DNA of 64,000 nucleotides from Pirellulaceae bacterium (GCA_019636385.1 JAHBXT010000002.1:806001-870000); one strand, 5' to 3'. Positions 36,560 to 45,435 are shown, counted from the stretch's first letter. Notes: generated by a model not told the origin, from the sequence alone. Numbers and translations are program-made.

Positions 36560-38005
36560 TTATCGAATTCCCATCATGGCCAGGCCTGCCAGGATGATTC
36601 CCAGTGCAATCAGCGGCACCAGGACGCTAACCACAGCGATGTCTTTGTAAGCTTCGCGATGCGTCAGCCCCAGTACCGTCAAAAACGATATCACGGCACC
36701 TGAATGCGGCAAGCTATCTAGGCCGCCACTACCAATGGTCACGATGCGATGCAGCGTTTCTGGATTAACACCAGCTTCAATGTAGCGCTGGCCCAAGGTT
36801 TGCATGAAAATCCCCAAGCCGCCTGACGCCGAGCCGACGATGCCCGCCATAATATTAATCGACAATGATGCCGATAACAGCGGCGGCAAGGTCGAGTCGA
36901 TCATGAGGCCGGAAAACCAGCTAAACGCCTGAGTGTTCTTGACAACGCCGCCAAATCCAATGACCGCCCCCGTATTGATTAGCGGCAAAATTGCACCTTC
37001 TGCCCCGCGACTGATAACCGCCCAGGGAACGGAAAGATGCTTCCAAAAAAGGGCGATTCCCAGCAACGTACCAACGACCATCGCCAGACAAATCCACAGC
37101 ACCGGCTGGGTTTTGCTGAACGCTAAGACGCCTGGCAGGTCCTCTGGCTTAACCCCTCCACCATAGCCCACAGCGATCGTCCACACCGGGATCATAATCG
37201 TCAGCAGCACTACGACGATTGGAATCAGCGAGACCAGGGGGTGAGGCATCTGGCCAGGTTGTGTCGATTGCTCAGGAATCACATCGGTCAGGCCGGGTCT
37301 AAATTCTTCGCCGCGCTGCTTGGCCAGCCTCCGCTGGCGTTCCAAGTAATACATGCCCATGGCAAACATTAGCAGCGCTGCCAGCAGACCAATGATTGGA
37401 GCCGAGGTTACCGGAGTCTGCAGGCCTTGAGCGGCGATGATATTCTGAACCGACGGCGAACCGGGCAGAGCGGTCATCGTAAACGTGCCGGAACCTAACG
37501 TAATGGGGCCAACCAGTAGACGCTTGGGCAAATTAGCGTGCTGCATCAAACTAAGGCCCAGTGGAAATATCGTGAAGATCACAATGAACACGTTGACGCC
37601 GCCGTAGGTCAACAACACGCAGGCCAGCGTCAAGATGTACATCACTCGCTCGGCACCCAACCAGCGGCTTAGCGAATAGGCCACGGACGCAGCCGCTTTG
37701 CTTTCGCCCATCACACGCCCGAAGATGGCGCCCATCAAAAACACCAGAATGAACTGGCCAGCAAAGCCCATCATGCTGCCCACAAAGTCTTTGGTCAACG
37801 CATCGACCAGCGACTTGCTGATGGACTGAAACAATTCATTCGCAGGTGCAGCAGCGATACTCTTGTTAAACAGATCGGCGAACAATTTGTCGTTCGTGAC
37901 AGCCACCAAGGCAGCGCCCAGCAGTGCGGCGACCAGAACATTGATTCCTCGCACCGCCATCAGTACCAAAACCGCCAGTCCCAGTAGCACTCCAGTAGCG
38001 GCCAT
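36560..38005 (-). CDS. GntP-family permease
   Basis: A 481-residue, very hydrophobic protein with about 12-14 predicted membrane helices, typical of the gluconate/citrate:H+ symporter (GntP, ion-transporter superfamily). Motifs seen include GVNVFIVIFTIFPLGLSL and LGSGTFTMTALPGSPSVQNI, plus the family end region VTIGSGGLDSLPHSGAVISFLTVLGL. The substrate is probably an organic acid or sugar acid; which one cannot be told. ATG 38005 has AAGGA seven bases upstream. The small membrane-anchored gene at 36054-36527 follows after 32 bp. Confidence 0.93.
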   Translation of the reverse strand: MAATGVLLGLAVLVLMAVRGINVLVAALLGAALVAVTNDKLFADLFNKSIAAAPANELFQSISKSLVDALTKDFVGSMMGFAGQFILVFLMGAIFGRVMGESKAAASVAYSLSRWLGAERVMYILTLACVLLTYGGVNVFIVIFTIFPLGLSLMQHANLPKRLLVGPITLGSGTFTMTALPGSPSVQNIIAAQGLQTPVTSAPIIGLLAALLMFAMGMYYLERQRRLAKQRGEEFRPGLTDVIPEQSTQPGQMPHPLVSLIPIVVVLLTIMIPVWTIAVGYGGGVKPEDLPGVLAFSKTQPVLWICLAMVVGTLLGIALFWKHLSVPWAVISRGAEGAILPLINTGAVIGFGGVVKNTQAFSWFSGLMIDSTLPPLLSASLSINIMAGIVGSASGGLGIFMQTLGQRYIEAGVNPETLHRIVTIGSGGLDSLPHSGAVISFLTVLGLTHREAYKDIAVVSVLVPLIALGIILAGLAMMGIR

Positions 38006-38553
38006 TTCGCTTCCTTAAAAATAGGGTTTGGGTCGACGAGCTTGCCGCACTGATGTTAGCCGAGACTTGGCAGGCCGCAAGCCAAACGTGCGATTGGCCT
38101 TGAATTTGTAAAGAAGTTCGTGCTCTGCCGAATCCTACAGTTTGACCACCTTATTCTGTGACCCGCGCAGGCCGCTGACTGCGATAACTACGCGGCAGCC
38201 CGCAAGGGGACAATCCATACGCCAAAACGACCTTTTACAGAGACGCCCCAATTGCATAGATAGAGCCACCACTCCACGCGTTACCCATCGACACCACACA
38301 CTGTCTAATACCCACCTGACTAACACGCCTCCAGTCTGTGCTTTACACCTGTCCAGGCTTGAGCCAGAGCGCTAATTGACTCGAGCACCGGGTACATTAA
38401 AATTCGCGACGCAGATGTTAAACCCAGACACACATATTGATGGCATCTGTCTAATAATAGTTCTGCCACTAAGTCCTGCTTTGGCATTCTGGGCAACTCT
38501 AGCTTGATTGGCTACCATGAATTCAATATTTCCCATTGCTAGGACGCACGAAC
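38006..38553. other. Intergenic stretch before the restriction-modification genes
   Basis: No gene, RNA or clear regulatory signal is seen in this 548-bp gap between GntP (minus) and the methyltransferase (plus). Short overlapping open frames on both strands at 38135-38375 look like noise. The methyltransferase frame is also open from TTG 38536 but ATG 38554 is preferred. Confidence 0.5.
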
Positions 38554-39402
38554 ATGGCTCAACTCAAACTCAATCTCGGACAGCAGTCAAAATTGACGAT
38601 ATTAAACGGGGATTGCGCCCAACTGCTTCCCTCCATTGAAAACGAATCAATCCAATGCTGTGTGACGTCACCGCCGTATTGGGGCCTGCGTGACTATGAT
38701 CACCCAAATCAGATCGGGGCCGAGCCGTCCCCGGAACAATACGTACAAAATCTGGTTAACGTTTTTCGGCTTGTTCGCGAGACACTTCGACCGGAGGGAA
38801 CACTTTGGTTGAATGTTGGGGATGGCTATGCTCGCAACGGAGGAACTGGAAAATGCGGGCCGAATGCGATCGTAGGCAATACGAAAAAATTGATCCAAAA
38901 ACGCAACTGTAAGGTGCCAGAAGTTTGGGGATTAAAAGATCGGGACTTAATGGGACTTCCGTGGCGAGTTGCCTTTGCTCTTCAGGCCGATGGATGGATT
39001 CTCAGATCGAAAATTACCTGGATCAAAAAAACTGCAATGCCTGAAAGTGTCAAGAATCGTCCCACCAATGCAACAGAAGAGGTTTTCCTCTTTGCCAAAT
39101 CCCCGGCGTATTACTACGACTCAACAGCCGTTCGCCAGGAAACAGGAGCAAATCTGCGAAATTATTGGATACTTGGGCCAGACCCAAGCAATCATGGGCA
39201 TCCTGCCGCATTTCCGCGCGAGCTTGCCCGGCGGTGTATTCTGTTGGGTTCGCGCATTGGAGATGTGGTTCTTGATCCATTCGGTGGATCAGGAACTACT
39301 GGTGTTGTCGCCAACGATTTGGATCGCCACGCTGTTTTAATTGAACTCAACGAATCCTATGCTGATTGTGCTCGTGATCGAGGTTTTGATGTCACGACGT
39401 AA
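38554..39402 (+). CDS. Site-specific DNA methyltransferase (beta-type amino-methyltransferase)
   Basis: A 282-residue modification enzyme. Catalytic motif IV SPPY is at residues 39-42 (TSPPYWGLRDY) and the S-adenosylmethionine motif I DPFGGSGTT is at 241-249. Motif IV before motif I is the beta-type order, and SPPY usually goes with N4-cytosine methylation, though N6-adenine methylation is not excluded. The region around 80-100 (LRPEGTLWLNVGDGYARNG) is motif V-VI like. Its stop codon overlaps the following HNH nuclease gene by 14 bp, so both are translated from one message. The target sequence is not predictable. ATG 38554 is chosen over TTG 38536. The region is visibly more A/T-rich than its neighbours, suggesting transfer. 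Confidence 0.92.
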   Translation: MAQLKLNLGQQSKLTILNGDCAQLLPSIENESIQCCVTSPPYWGLRDYDHPNQIGAEPSPEQYVQNLVNVFRLVRETLRPEGTLWLNVGDGYARNGGTGKCGPNAIVGNTKKLIQKRNCKVPEVWGLKDRDLMGLPWRVAFALQADGWILRSKITWIKKTAMPESVKNRPTNATEEVFLFAKSPAYYYDSTAVRQETGANLRNYWILGPDPSNHGHPAAFPRELARRCILLGSRIGDVVLDPFGGSGTTGVVANDLDRHAVLIELNESYADCARDRGFDVTT

Positions 39403-39973
39403 GGGATCGAAACAACTAATTCTGGAATTCTTTCTTTCCAAAATCGGAAAAGTTGTCGAATCTCGTGAGATCCAAGCCGCAAGCGGCGGCGCTGTCGAAT
39501 GGGCTCGTAGAGTGCGAGAACTGCGGAACGAAGAAGGCTATCAGATACTTTCACACAAAGACCGTGCCGATCTAAAACCAAATCAATACCTTTTGGAAAC
39601 GGACAGACGGCTTCCTGCTTTCAAAAGAAACATATCCAAAGAAACCCGCGCTTGGGTTTTAGAAAGGAATGGTTATACCTGCCAAATGTGCGGAGCTGCT
39701 GCGGGAGACATTGATCCGTTCGTTCCGAATCGCACTGTTCGGTTAACAATGGGACACATTGTCGACAAGTCCAAAGGCGGAGATGATTCTCCAAACAATC
39801 TTCGCGCTGTATGTATGAGCTGCAACGAAGGATTGGCAAATACCGGGCTTCCAAAACCTGATCGGATTCATTTGTTGGCTCAAGTGCGTCGCGCGACTAT
39901 TGATGATCAGAGAGCATTGCTCGATTGGCTCCTGAAGAAATTTGGCTCGAAAAACACAGTCGACAACCAGTGA
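39389..39973 (+). CDS. HNH endonuclease paired with the methyltransferase
   Basis: A 194-residue nuclease from ATG 39389 (MSRRKGSKQ), overlapping the methyltransferase by 14 bp. An N-terminal winged-helix-like part (ILEFFLSKIGKVVESREIQAAS) may bind DNA. The HNH core runs from about 95: CQMC (98-101) and CMSC (142-145) bind structural zinc, His123 (GHIVDKSKGGDD), Asn137 and Asn146 form the H-N-N metal site. This organisation (HTH plus CxxC-flanked HNH) occurs in type II restriction enzymes. The adjacent methyltransferase would protect the host sites. The recognised sequence is unknown; a role as an orphan nicking enzyme cannot be excluded. Confidence 0.86.
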   Translation: MSRRKGSKQLILEFFLSKIGKVVESREIQAASGGAVEWARRVRELRNEEGYQILSHKDRADLKPNQYLLETDRRLPAFKRNISKETRAWVLERNGYTCQMCGAAAGDIDPFVPNRTVRLTMGHIVDKSKGGDDSPNNLRAVCMSCNEGLANTGLPKPDRIHLLAQVRRATIDDQRALLDWLLKKFGSKNTVDNQ

Positions 39974-40098
39974 GAAAGGCAGAACAAAGCGATGCACACG
40001 GAGCCGTGGGCCGCGCGGTTTCTGGAATCAATGTCGTTCGCCGACAAGGACCAGTCCGGATCATGACACTTCGCCCAACATCGTTCTGCGGCGTACAA

Positions 40099-40464
40099 AT
40101 GACCGCCGACACCTACGATGACGATGTTGCGTTACGGGCATACGTCTTGCAGCACTTCCCGCATTTGATGACTCCACTGGAACGGCGCGTGACCGAATAC
40201 ATCGCACCGATTGTTAGCGATGCCAAAGACTCAAAGATCCTCAAACTTCACGATTTCCTTGAAGAGCGAGACGGCCACGTGGACGATGCTGAGTTGATAT
40301 CCGCATTTCAAACGCCACACGACGATCGAGTTGCAAATGCTGTGAATCGCGTATTGGAAACACGGCGCGGTGAACTCATCGAAAACCGCTGCTCACAATG
40401 TAAACGACTTGCCCGTACACCGGTTGCGAAACAATGCTTGTGGTGCGGGCACGACTGGCACTAG
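40099..40464 (+). CDS. Small C-terminal zinc-ribbon protein
   Basis: About 121 residues from ATG 40099 (MTADTYDDDVALRAYV); another ATG at 40063 is possible and the frame stays open from 39925. The C-terminus NRCSQCKRLARTPVAKQCLWCGHDWH has two CxxC pairs and a terminal WH, a treble-clef/zinc-ribbon arrangement. I recognise the layout (YDxALRAYV...HLMTPxERRV...RTPxAKQCxWC) as a small-protein family recurrent in planctomycetes without known function. It lies downstream of the nuclease on the same strand; relation to the restriction system is open. Confidence 0.65.
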   Translation: MTADTYDDDVALRAYVLQHFPHLMTPLERRVTEYIAPIVSDAKDSKILKLHDFLEERDGHVDDAELISAFQTPHDDRVANAVNRVLETRRGELIENRCSQCKRLARTPVAKQCLWCGHDWH

Positions 40465-41350
40465 ACTTTACTGCAAGCTGCTAACAAAGATGCAGAGCGT
40501 CTCTGGGGACACAGCTATCTGCTGGCGGAACTTCACGCATATACACGTGGGTAGCAGAGGTAATTGGTTGAGGCCCTTTTCTAAACTTGACGTGATCCCC
40601 ACTTCTCAATTGTCGAATTCTTTCAATCTGTGAGCAGCCTGCATGCATTTGGCGAATTTAACAACGCCTGCATCATCGACTACAGTCTTCCCCGGGCAAA
40701 TGTCCAAATGCACAATTCGATTGCGTGTCCGCAAATGCCATGATTCCGGATGGCACAGATAGCTCTCGCCAGCTATCAGCGCGTAGTCGGATGTGGGATT
40801 CGCTGGCTTGGATTCCAATGCCAGACATTTGAACGAAGCATTCGAGTACATGGAAGTATTCGAACTGGGACGGTTTGCCCTGAAGACATAGTAGAGGGCT
40901 TCCCGTTGGGCCGCAGCCGTCTGCTGGCCATGCTTGGACAACTCTGCTAACGCCAAAGCGGCGTGAATTGTTTGTTCCAGGCCGACTTTGATTAGATACT
41001 CAACCCCCAAGGGTGTCGCCTGGGGACACAGCAAGCTGCTGGGGGCTTCGCGTGCCGCCTACGGTAGTTTGCGGCGCCGGAGAGAAAAGACAGATGATTA
41101 CGGCTGAAGTTAGCAGTCGTCCGACTGGAGCACGCAGCCGCGACTGAAAATCCTATCGGTGTAAGATCATCGGCACCGCCGGATGATAGCCAACTCGGAC
41201 CAAGTAGTGCAGTAAAGTAAAATAGATCGGTCAGGATTGCCGAGCGTGGGTGGAGTCGAACTTATCGTACACCTGCTCAAAGCTAGGGTACGCTGTGAAG
41301 ATCGACTCCGAGCCTGAGGTGGCTCCCTGTTATACTTCAGTGGATATTGC
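40465..41350. other. Gene-poor interval with one doubtful open frame
   Basis: This 886-bp stretch holds no gene I can support well. The only longer frame (40606-41034, minus, see separate entry) is doubtful. No RNA gene or repeat was recognised. Confidence 0.5.
40606..41034 (-). CDS. Doubtful open frame
   Basis: A 142-codon frame with mixed composition, including a CHPESWHLRTRNRIVHLDIC segment that looks somewhat protein-like. No ribosome-binding site, family signature or close partner gene is seen. It may be a remnant of a gene or chance. It is listed so that the gap is documented. Confidence 0.25.
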   Translation of the reverse strand: MLCPQATPLGVEYLIKVGLEQTIHAALALAELSKHGQQTAAAQREALYYVFRANRPSSNTSMYSNASFKCLALESKPANPTSDYALIAGESYLCHPESWHLRTRNRIVHLDICPGKTVVDDAGVVKFAKCMQAAHRLKEFDN

Positions 41351-42178
41351 TCACTTGTTTGTCGCTCGTGCCTTCAGGAGCGCAATCAACTCTTGTGGCT
41401 CGTCCGTCTGTATGCCATCTACGCCCCATTCCAGCATTTGTTGCCAATCTTTAGGGCCGGTGTCGTCGACAAATAGCAATGCTCCAGCTTGGTGGCACAA
41501 GTCTACCATAATGGGGTCAAGATGTTTCATGCTGGATGCTACCACTTTGGGTTGTAGCATTTCGATCAGGCGCGGAAGTCCCCGCACATTTCCCGGATCG
41601 GGCATCGGCAAACATTCCGGGCAAGTCTCCTTGAGTTTCTGCAATTGCCCCACCCATGCATACCAGACTGAGTTGCCAGTCATCCCTGCAGCGCGCAATT
41701 TCGTAGCAACTTCCTCTACGGATGCCGCCTTGAGGTCTACGTACAGTCCGATCTTTCCTTTGCACAGTGCGATGATTTCATCGAGTGTCGGGATACGCGT
41801 ATCGGCCCACTGCGGTCCAACTCGACTGCCGATATCCATCGCCTTCAGTTCGGCTAGCGTGAAGTCAGACACTTTGCCCTGGGCATCATCGGTGTAGGCG
41901 TCGACCGTTTGGTTGTGAATGCTGACGATCTGGCCATCCCTGGTCGTACGCAGGTCGATCTCGACGAAGTCCGCGCCCAACTCGATGGCTCGTGCGTAGG
42001 CGGGAATTGTGTTTTCCGGAATGCCGACATGCACACCGCGATGTGCGATAACATACACGTCACCCTGACGCGGAGCCTTCCATGGATGGTTCGTTTCTGC
42101 GGCAGGCAATACCCCCGACCAACCGGCGACCATCACTAGCGCAGTTATAAAACACCAAAACTCAAATCTACATTTCAT
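41351..42178 (-). CDS. Secreted glycerophosphodiester phosphodiesterase
   Basis: A 275-residue GDPD-family protein with a clear signal peptide (residues 1-27, ending PAAE). The family hydrolyses glycerophosphodiesters to glycerol-3-phosphate and an alcohol. Active-site motifs are visible: AHRG with His46-Arg47, PENT with Glu55, EIDLRTTRDG with Glu73 and Asp75, and SIHNQTVDAYT with His88. The later EIIALCKGKIGLYVDLKA strand and the WQQMLEWGVDGIQTDEP end segment are typical. Being exported, it probably salvages phosphodiesters from degraded phospholipids. It stands alone and is convergent with, or distant from, its neighbours. Confidence 0.94.
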   Translation of the reverse strand: MKCRFEFWCFITALVMVAGWSGVLPAAETNHPWKAPRQGDVYVIAHRGVHVGIPENTIPAYARAIELGADFVEIDLRTTRDGQIVSIHNQTVDAYTDDAQGKVSDFTLAELKAMDIGSRVGPQWADTRIPTLDEIIALCKGKIGLYVDLKAASVEEVATKLRAAGMTGNSVWYAWVGQLQKLKETCPECLPMPDPGNVRGLPRLIEMLQPKVVASSMKHLDPIMVDLCHQAGALLFVDDTGPKDWQQMLEWGVDGIQTDEPQELIALLKARATNK

Positions 42179-42537
42179 CAGACGTGCACCTCACGAAGCG
42201 ATTCTAGTCGAAATGCCGGCTTGGTGTATCGCTCATTGAATCTTAGGAAGGCTAACGCTGCGAATCATCGACTCGCTTTAAATTCGATCTTTAGGATGGT
42301 GGGTCAGGGTGTCCGTATGACCTGGGCCAACTCGCAGTACTTGTGGCCATTTGAATAAGCAACCTCGGCCAACGCCAGAGGCTAGATTGTGGGACTGTTG
42401 GCAATCGCTGTTGGGAAATGCTATACTGCCACCGCAAGCTGACGGATGTACGAATCGGCGTGATTTGTACAGCTGTTTACCATTCAATGTGGGATCGTGG
42501 CGGTTCTGCAACTGGACATACAGGAGGGCAAAATATC
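42179..42537. promoter_or_regulatory. Intergenic region with the promoter of the T6SS-leading operon
   Basis: No gene is seen in this 359-bp divergent gap between the GDPD gene (minus) and the 121-residue protein (plus). It carries the -35/-10 pair listed at 42398-42427 and an AGGAGG ribosome-binding site at 42522-42527. Confidence 0.6.
42398..42427 (+). promoter_or_regulatory. Sigma-70-type promoter ahead of the sigma factor and T6SS genes
   Basis: TTGGCA (42398-42403) and TATACT (42422-42427) are separated by 18 bp, each differs from consensus at one base, and TGC directly before TATACT gives an extended -10. The predicted transcription start is near 42434, about 104 bases before the GTG start at 42538. 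Confidence 0.6.
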
Positions 42538-42903
42538 GTGGCAGGGAATGAAGAGGCCAGACATCAAAAAATTACCGAGACGCAGTCCTCTGATGTTCCG
42601 CTAAGCAGCGAATTGAATGAATTGTTGGAAGCCGTCTTGAATGAGACTCGAGGAAGGGAGAATTCTGAATCGTTGGAGTGGCTTATCTCGGTGGCTCGCA
42701 AGTCGAAATATGACGAAATCAATTCGATTGATCCGGTGAAGGAAGTGGTGAAAGCGATTCTGTCGCGACAATTCGGAGAACGACGCCTTACTCCGAGATT
42801 GTTGCAGCATGTTGCGGCGGCACTCTACGAATCGCCTGAAGCGATGAGCAAGTTGTCGAATCTGTGGAAGAAGGCGAAAGGTAATGAACAGTCGCAACAG
42901 TGA
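42538..42903 (+). CDS. Small protein cotranscribed with the T6SS-linked sigma factor
   Basis: A 121-residue protein starting at GTG 42538, chosen because AGGAGG lies 10 bases upstream; a longer frame back to 42418 would start inside the promoter -10. It is hydrophilic and largely helical (SSELNELLEAVLNET, DPVKEVVKAILSRQFG, LLQHVAAALYESPEAM). No family is recognised. Its end overlaps the sigma factor gene by 20 bp, so it is translationally coupled to it. This position is where an anti-sigma factor or co-regulator would sit, but nothing in the sequence proves it. Confidence 0.75.
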   Translation: MAGNEEARHQKITETQSSDVPLSSELNELLEAVLNETRGRENSESLEWLISVARKSKYDEINSIDPVKEVVKAILSRQFGERRLTPRLLQHVAAALYESPEAMSKLSNLWKKAKGNEQSQQ

Positions 42904-43600
42904 AGCGGATATGCGAATTTGGATTGACCATTCGCAAGGAATGGTGCGATCGATCGCCACGCGAATCCATGTTGGATTACCCAAGAGCGTACAGTATGAC
43001 GACCTGGTAGGCTATGGACAACTTGGACTGGTACAAGCCGCTCAATCGTACGACCCTTCCAAGAGCGTTTCGTTTCAGACGTATGCCTACTACCGAATTC
43101 GCGGAGCCATCTACGATGGCCTGGCCAAGATGTCCTGGACTAGTCGCGCGCTGCAGGCCCGGATTCGAGCCGAGCGGCTAAGTGCCGAAATGCTGGACCA
43201 GCAGGTGGAAGAATGGCGCGCCTCGGCCCAACAATCGCTGGCCGAAGATGCCGATTGGTTGGTGCAGACCACGGAGCGTATCGCGATGATTCATTTGCTG
43301 AGTGACGGCTCGGACGATTCGCGATCGTTGGAAACCACCGCCGTGGCAGACGAACCGCAGCCTGAAGAAGAACTGGCCGAAGAAGAAACCCGGGCTATGC
43401 TCCGCAATATGATCGGGGAGTTGAAGCCTGACGAGCAAACGATCATTCGACAGACCTACTTTGAGAACAAAAGCTTGGTAGAAACAGCGGGATTATTCGG
43501 TAAAAGCAAATCATGGATCAGTCGAAAACATGCCAAAATCCTTGAAAAACTTGCTCGGCGATTGGCGACCAGCGACGGGCAGCGGCTAGATTGCCCATGA
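42884..43600 (+). CDS. FliA/WhiG-like RNA polymerase sigma factor
   Basis: A 238-residue sigma-70-family protein. Region 2 is clear at about residues 38-80 (YDDLVGYGQLGLVQAAQSYD, then VSFQTYAYYRIRGAIYDGL), the FliA/WhiG type signature. Region 4 lies at about 185-232, ending with a helix-turn-helix (LVETAGLFGKSKSWISRKHAKIL). Region 3 is short and the linker 130-180 is very acidic. The ATG at 42884 is preceded by AAAGG and overlaps the upstream gene by 20 bp. It lies 89 bp upstream of tssA on the same strand. An alternative sigma factor directly ahead of a type VI operon suggests dedicated or autoregulated control of this cluster. Confidence 0.92.
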   Translation: MNSRNSEADMRIWIDHSQGMVRSIATRIHVGLPKSVQYDDLVGYGQLGLVQAAQSYDPSKSVSFQTYAYYRIRGAIYDGLAKMSWTSRALQARIRAERLSAEMLDQQVEEWRASAQQSLAEDADWLVQTTERIAMIHLLSDGSDDSRSLETTAVADEPQPEEELAEEETRAMLRNMIGELKPDEQTIIRQTYFENKSLVETAGLFGKSKSWISRKHAKILEKLARRLATSDGQRLDCP

Positions 43601-43689
43601 TCTTTAATTACTCTATAGCCGGGTAAGCTTCTTCGCTGCCTAAGCCGCCTTTGACGCGAACTACCGATCTACTTCTAGGTGCTGCCTCC

Positions 43690-44817
43690 ATGACTTCTGC
43701 GAATCTAGTGAATATTGAATCACTATTGGGCGGTGCCGAATCGCCAGAAGATGCAGTTCGCCATCGGGAGCGCCAGGAAATCAAAGACTTGTTTGAGGAA
43801 GCCTCTGGACTGATCAAAGAGCGAGAGGACTGTGACAGAAACGGCGGCGTGGATGCCGCGGGGCAGCCATGGAGGTCCATTCCCAAACCCAGTTGGCAGC
43901 GGTTGATTGAGAAAGCTCAGCAGTACCTCACGTACTCCAAAGATTTTCAAGTGGCTGGTTGGCTGGCCAGCGGGCTGCTGGGCGAGCACCAAATTGCTGG
44001 TCTGGATGCTGGTCTGGAATTGTGTCTTGCGCTGGCCGAGCGATACTGGGAGGAACTCCTGCCGCCTCCCAGCGAAGATGTTGGGCATCTGGATACCATG
44101 AAGGGCGTTCGTACACTGCTCAGCAAGCGATCGCTTGTTTTGCTGGGAGATGTGGTTTTGGTTTCTGGCAAGCCACAGGGACGCACGACTGTCGAAACGT
44201 ATACGTATCGAGATTATAAGCGATCCTTGGAGTTGGCAGCTGTCGATGAGGCCGAGCGCGACAGAAGGATCAGATCAGGTCAGGTGCCATTGGACCTAAT
44301 TCAAAATGTGGCCAAGGTGTGTGATCCGACAGTTCTCGACCAATTGTGTCAGCAGGCGTCTACAACGATTGCCACGGCGGAGAAATTAACCAAGCTACTC
44401 CAGTCGCGGTGCCAGCCCGAGTCAAATGGTGACTCGACCTGGCCAGAGAGCCGCGAGTTTCTAGAGGAGTTGAGAGGCGTTAGCAAAGCGCTTCAATCGC
44501 TATATCGGGTAGTGGCCCCCGATGCGCCACCTGAATCTGAGTCGGAATCCATGCCCGGCCAAGGGACTGTTGTTGGTTCGGGTCAGACGCTGACTCGCGA
44601 ATCCGCGCTGGCCAAAATTGAGCAGATTGCTCGATTCTTTGAAAACAGCGAGCCCCATAGTCCGATTCACTTTGCCTTGCGCCAGGTTGTGCGCTGGGGC
44701 CGCATGCCCTTGGACGAACTATTGGGTGAGTTAATTGAAAGTGAAGATGTCCTGATTGCGGTGCAAAAACGGATTGGGCTGCCTCGCAACGCGTCCGTCG
44801 AAGAGCAGAAACAATAA
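43690..44817 (+). CDS. tssA: Type VI secretion cap/assembly protein TssA
   Basis: A 375-residue TssA (ImpA) from ATG 43690 (MTSANLVNIESLLGG). TssA proteins cap and coordinate sheath and tube polymerisation at the baseplate. The N-terminal ImpA_N domain is visible as the ERQEIKDLFEEASGLIKERE block and the SWQRLIEKAQQYLTYSKDFQ segment. A middle VasJ-like region includes TVETYTYRDYKRSLELAAVDE. The C-terminal domain carries FFENSEPHSPIHFALRQVVR, the typical EPxSPxxxxLxR motif of TssA C-termini. It is 89 bp downstream of the sigma factor and 120 bp upstream of tssB. Confidence 0.92.
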   Translation: MTSANLVNIESLLGGAESPEDAVRHRERQEIKDLFEEASGLIKEREDCDRNGGVDAAGQPWRSIPKPSWQRLIEKAQQYLTYSKDFQVAGWLASGLLGEHQIAGLDAGLELCLALAERYWEELLPPPSEDVGHLDTMKGVRTLLSKRSLVLLGDVVLVSGKPQGRTTVETYTYRDYKRSLELAAVDEAERDRRIRSGQVPLDLIQNVAKVCDPTVLDQLCQQASTTIATAEKLTKLLQSRCQPESNGDSTWPESREFLEELRGVSKALQSLYRVVAPDAPPESESESMPGQGTVVGSGQTLTRESALAKIEQIARFFENSEPHSPIHFALRQVVRWGRMPLDELLGELIESEDVLIAVQKRIGLPRNASVEEQKQ

Positions 44818-44937
44818 TTCTGCGATTCAACGGTCTGGTACAAATGGGGTTGCTTGCAAGGTGGCTTGCAGGTGGATTACAATTGCCGACAGTGGCCTGC
44901 CGAATGTCGCAGACTCCAACTTATCAAGAGGTGCAAG

Positions 44938-45435
44938 ATGGCAAAAAGTTCTCAGAAGATGTTGGTCACGCGTCGCAAGCCCCGAGTTCATATCATGACC
45001 GAAGTCGAAACGGGGTTCGGGCAAGAGAAGAAGGAGTTGCCGTTCGTCGTCGGAGTGATGGGAGATTTTTCTGGCGACCCCACGAAAAAACTGGAGCCAT
45101 TATCGAAGCGAAAATTCGTGCAGGTGGATCGAGACAACTTCAATGAAGTCTTCAAGCAGTTGAATGTTGGTTTGGAGATCAGCGTGCCTAACCTGATGAC
45201 GGAGGAAGAGGGCAAGGAGTTGCGAGTCGGTTTGAAATTTGAGTCGATGGATGACTTCGAACCAGCAGCGATTGCCCGGCAGATCGAACCTCTAAAGAAC
45301 TTGTTGAACACTCGAGAGCAACTGAAGAACCTGGCGGCCAAAGTGGGACGCAGCGAAGACCTAGAGGATTTGTTAGAAGAAGTGCTCAAGGATCACGACA
45401 AGCTGAAGAAGCTGTCGGCAGAGTTAGGTGAGTGA
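44938..45435 (+). CDS. tssB: Type VI secretion contractile sheath small subunit TssB
   Basis: A 165-residue TssB (VipA/ImpB), the usual size. It polymerises with TssC into the contractile sheath. The signature blocks are RKPRVHIMTEVETG at the N-terminus, KKELPFVVGVMGDFSGDP, LSKRKFVQVDRDNFNEVFKQ and the C-terminal NLLNTREQLKNLAAKVGRSE helix that mediates TssC and ClpV recognition. ATG 44938 is preceded by GAGGTG. tssC starts 54 bp downstream. TagJ-type systems need a TssB N-terminal helix to bind TagJ; here the N-terminus (MAKSSQKMLVTRRK) is short and basic. Confidence 0.96.
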   Translation: MAKSSQKMLVTRRKPRVHIMTEVETGFGQEKKELPFVVGVMGDFSGDPTKKLEPLSKRKFVQVDRDNFNEVFKQLNVGLEISVPNLMTEEEGKELRVGLKFESMDDFEPAAIARQIEPLKNLLNTREQLKNLAAKVGRSEDLEDLLEEVLKDHDKLKKLSAELGE

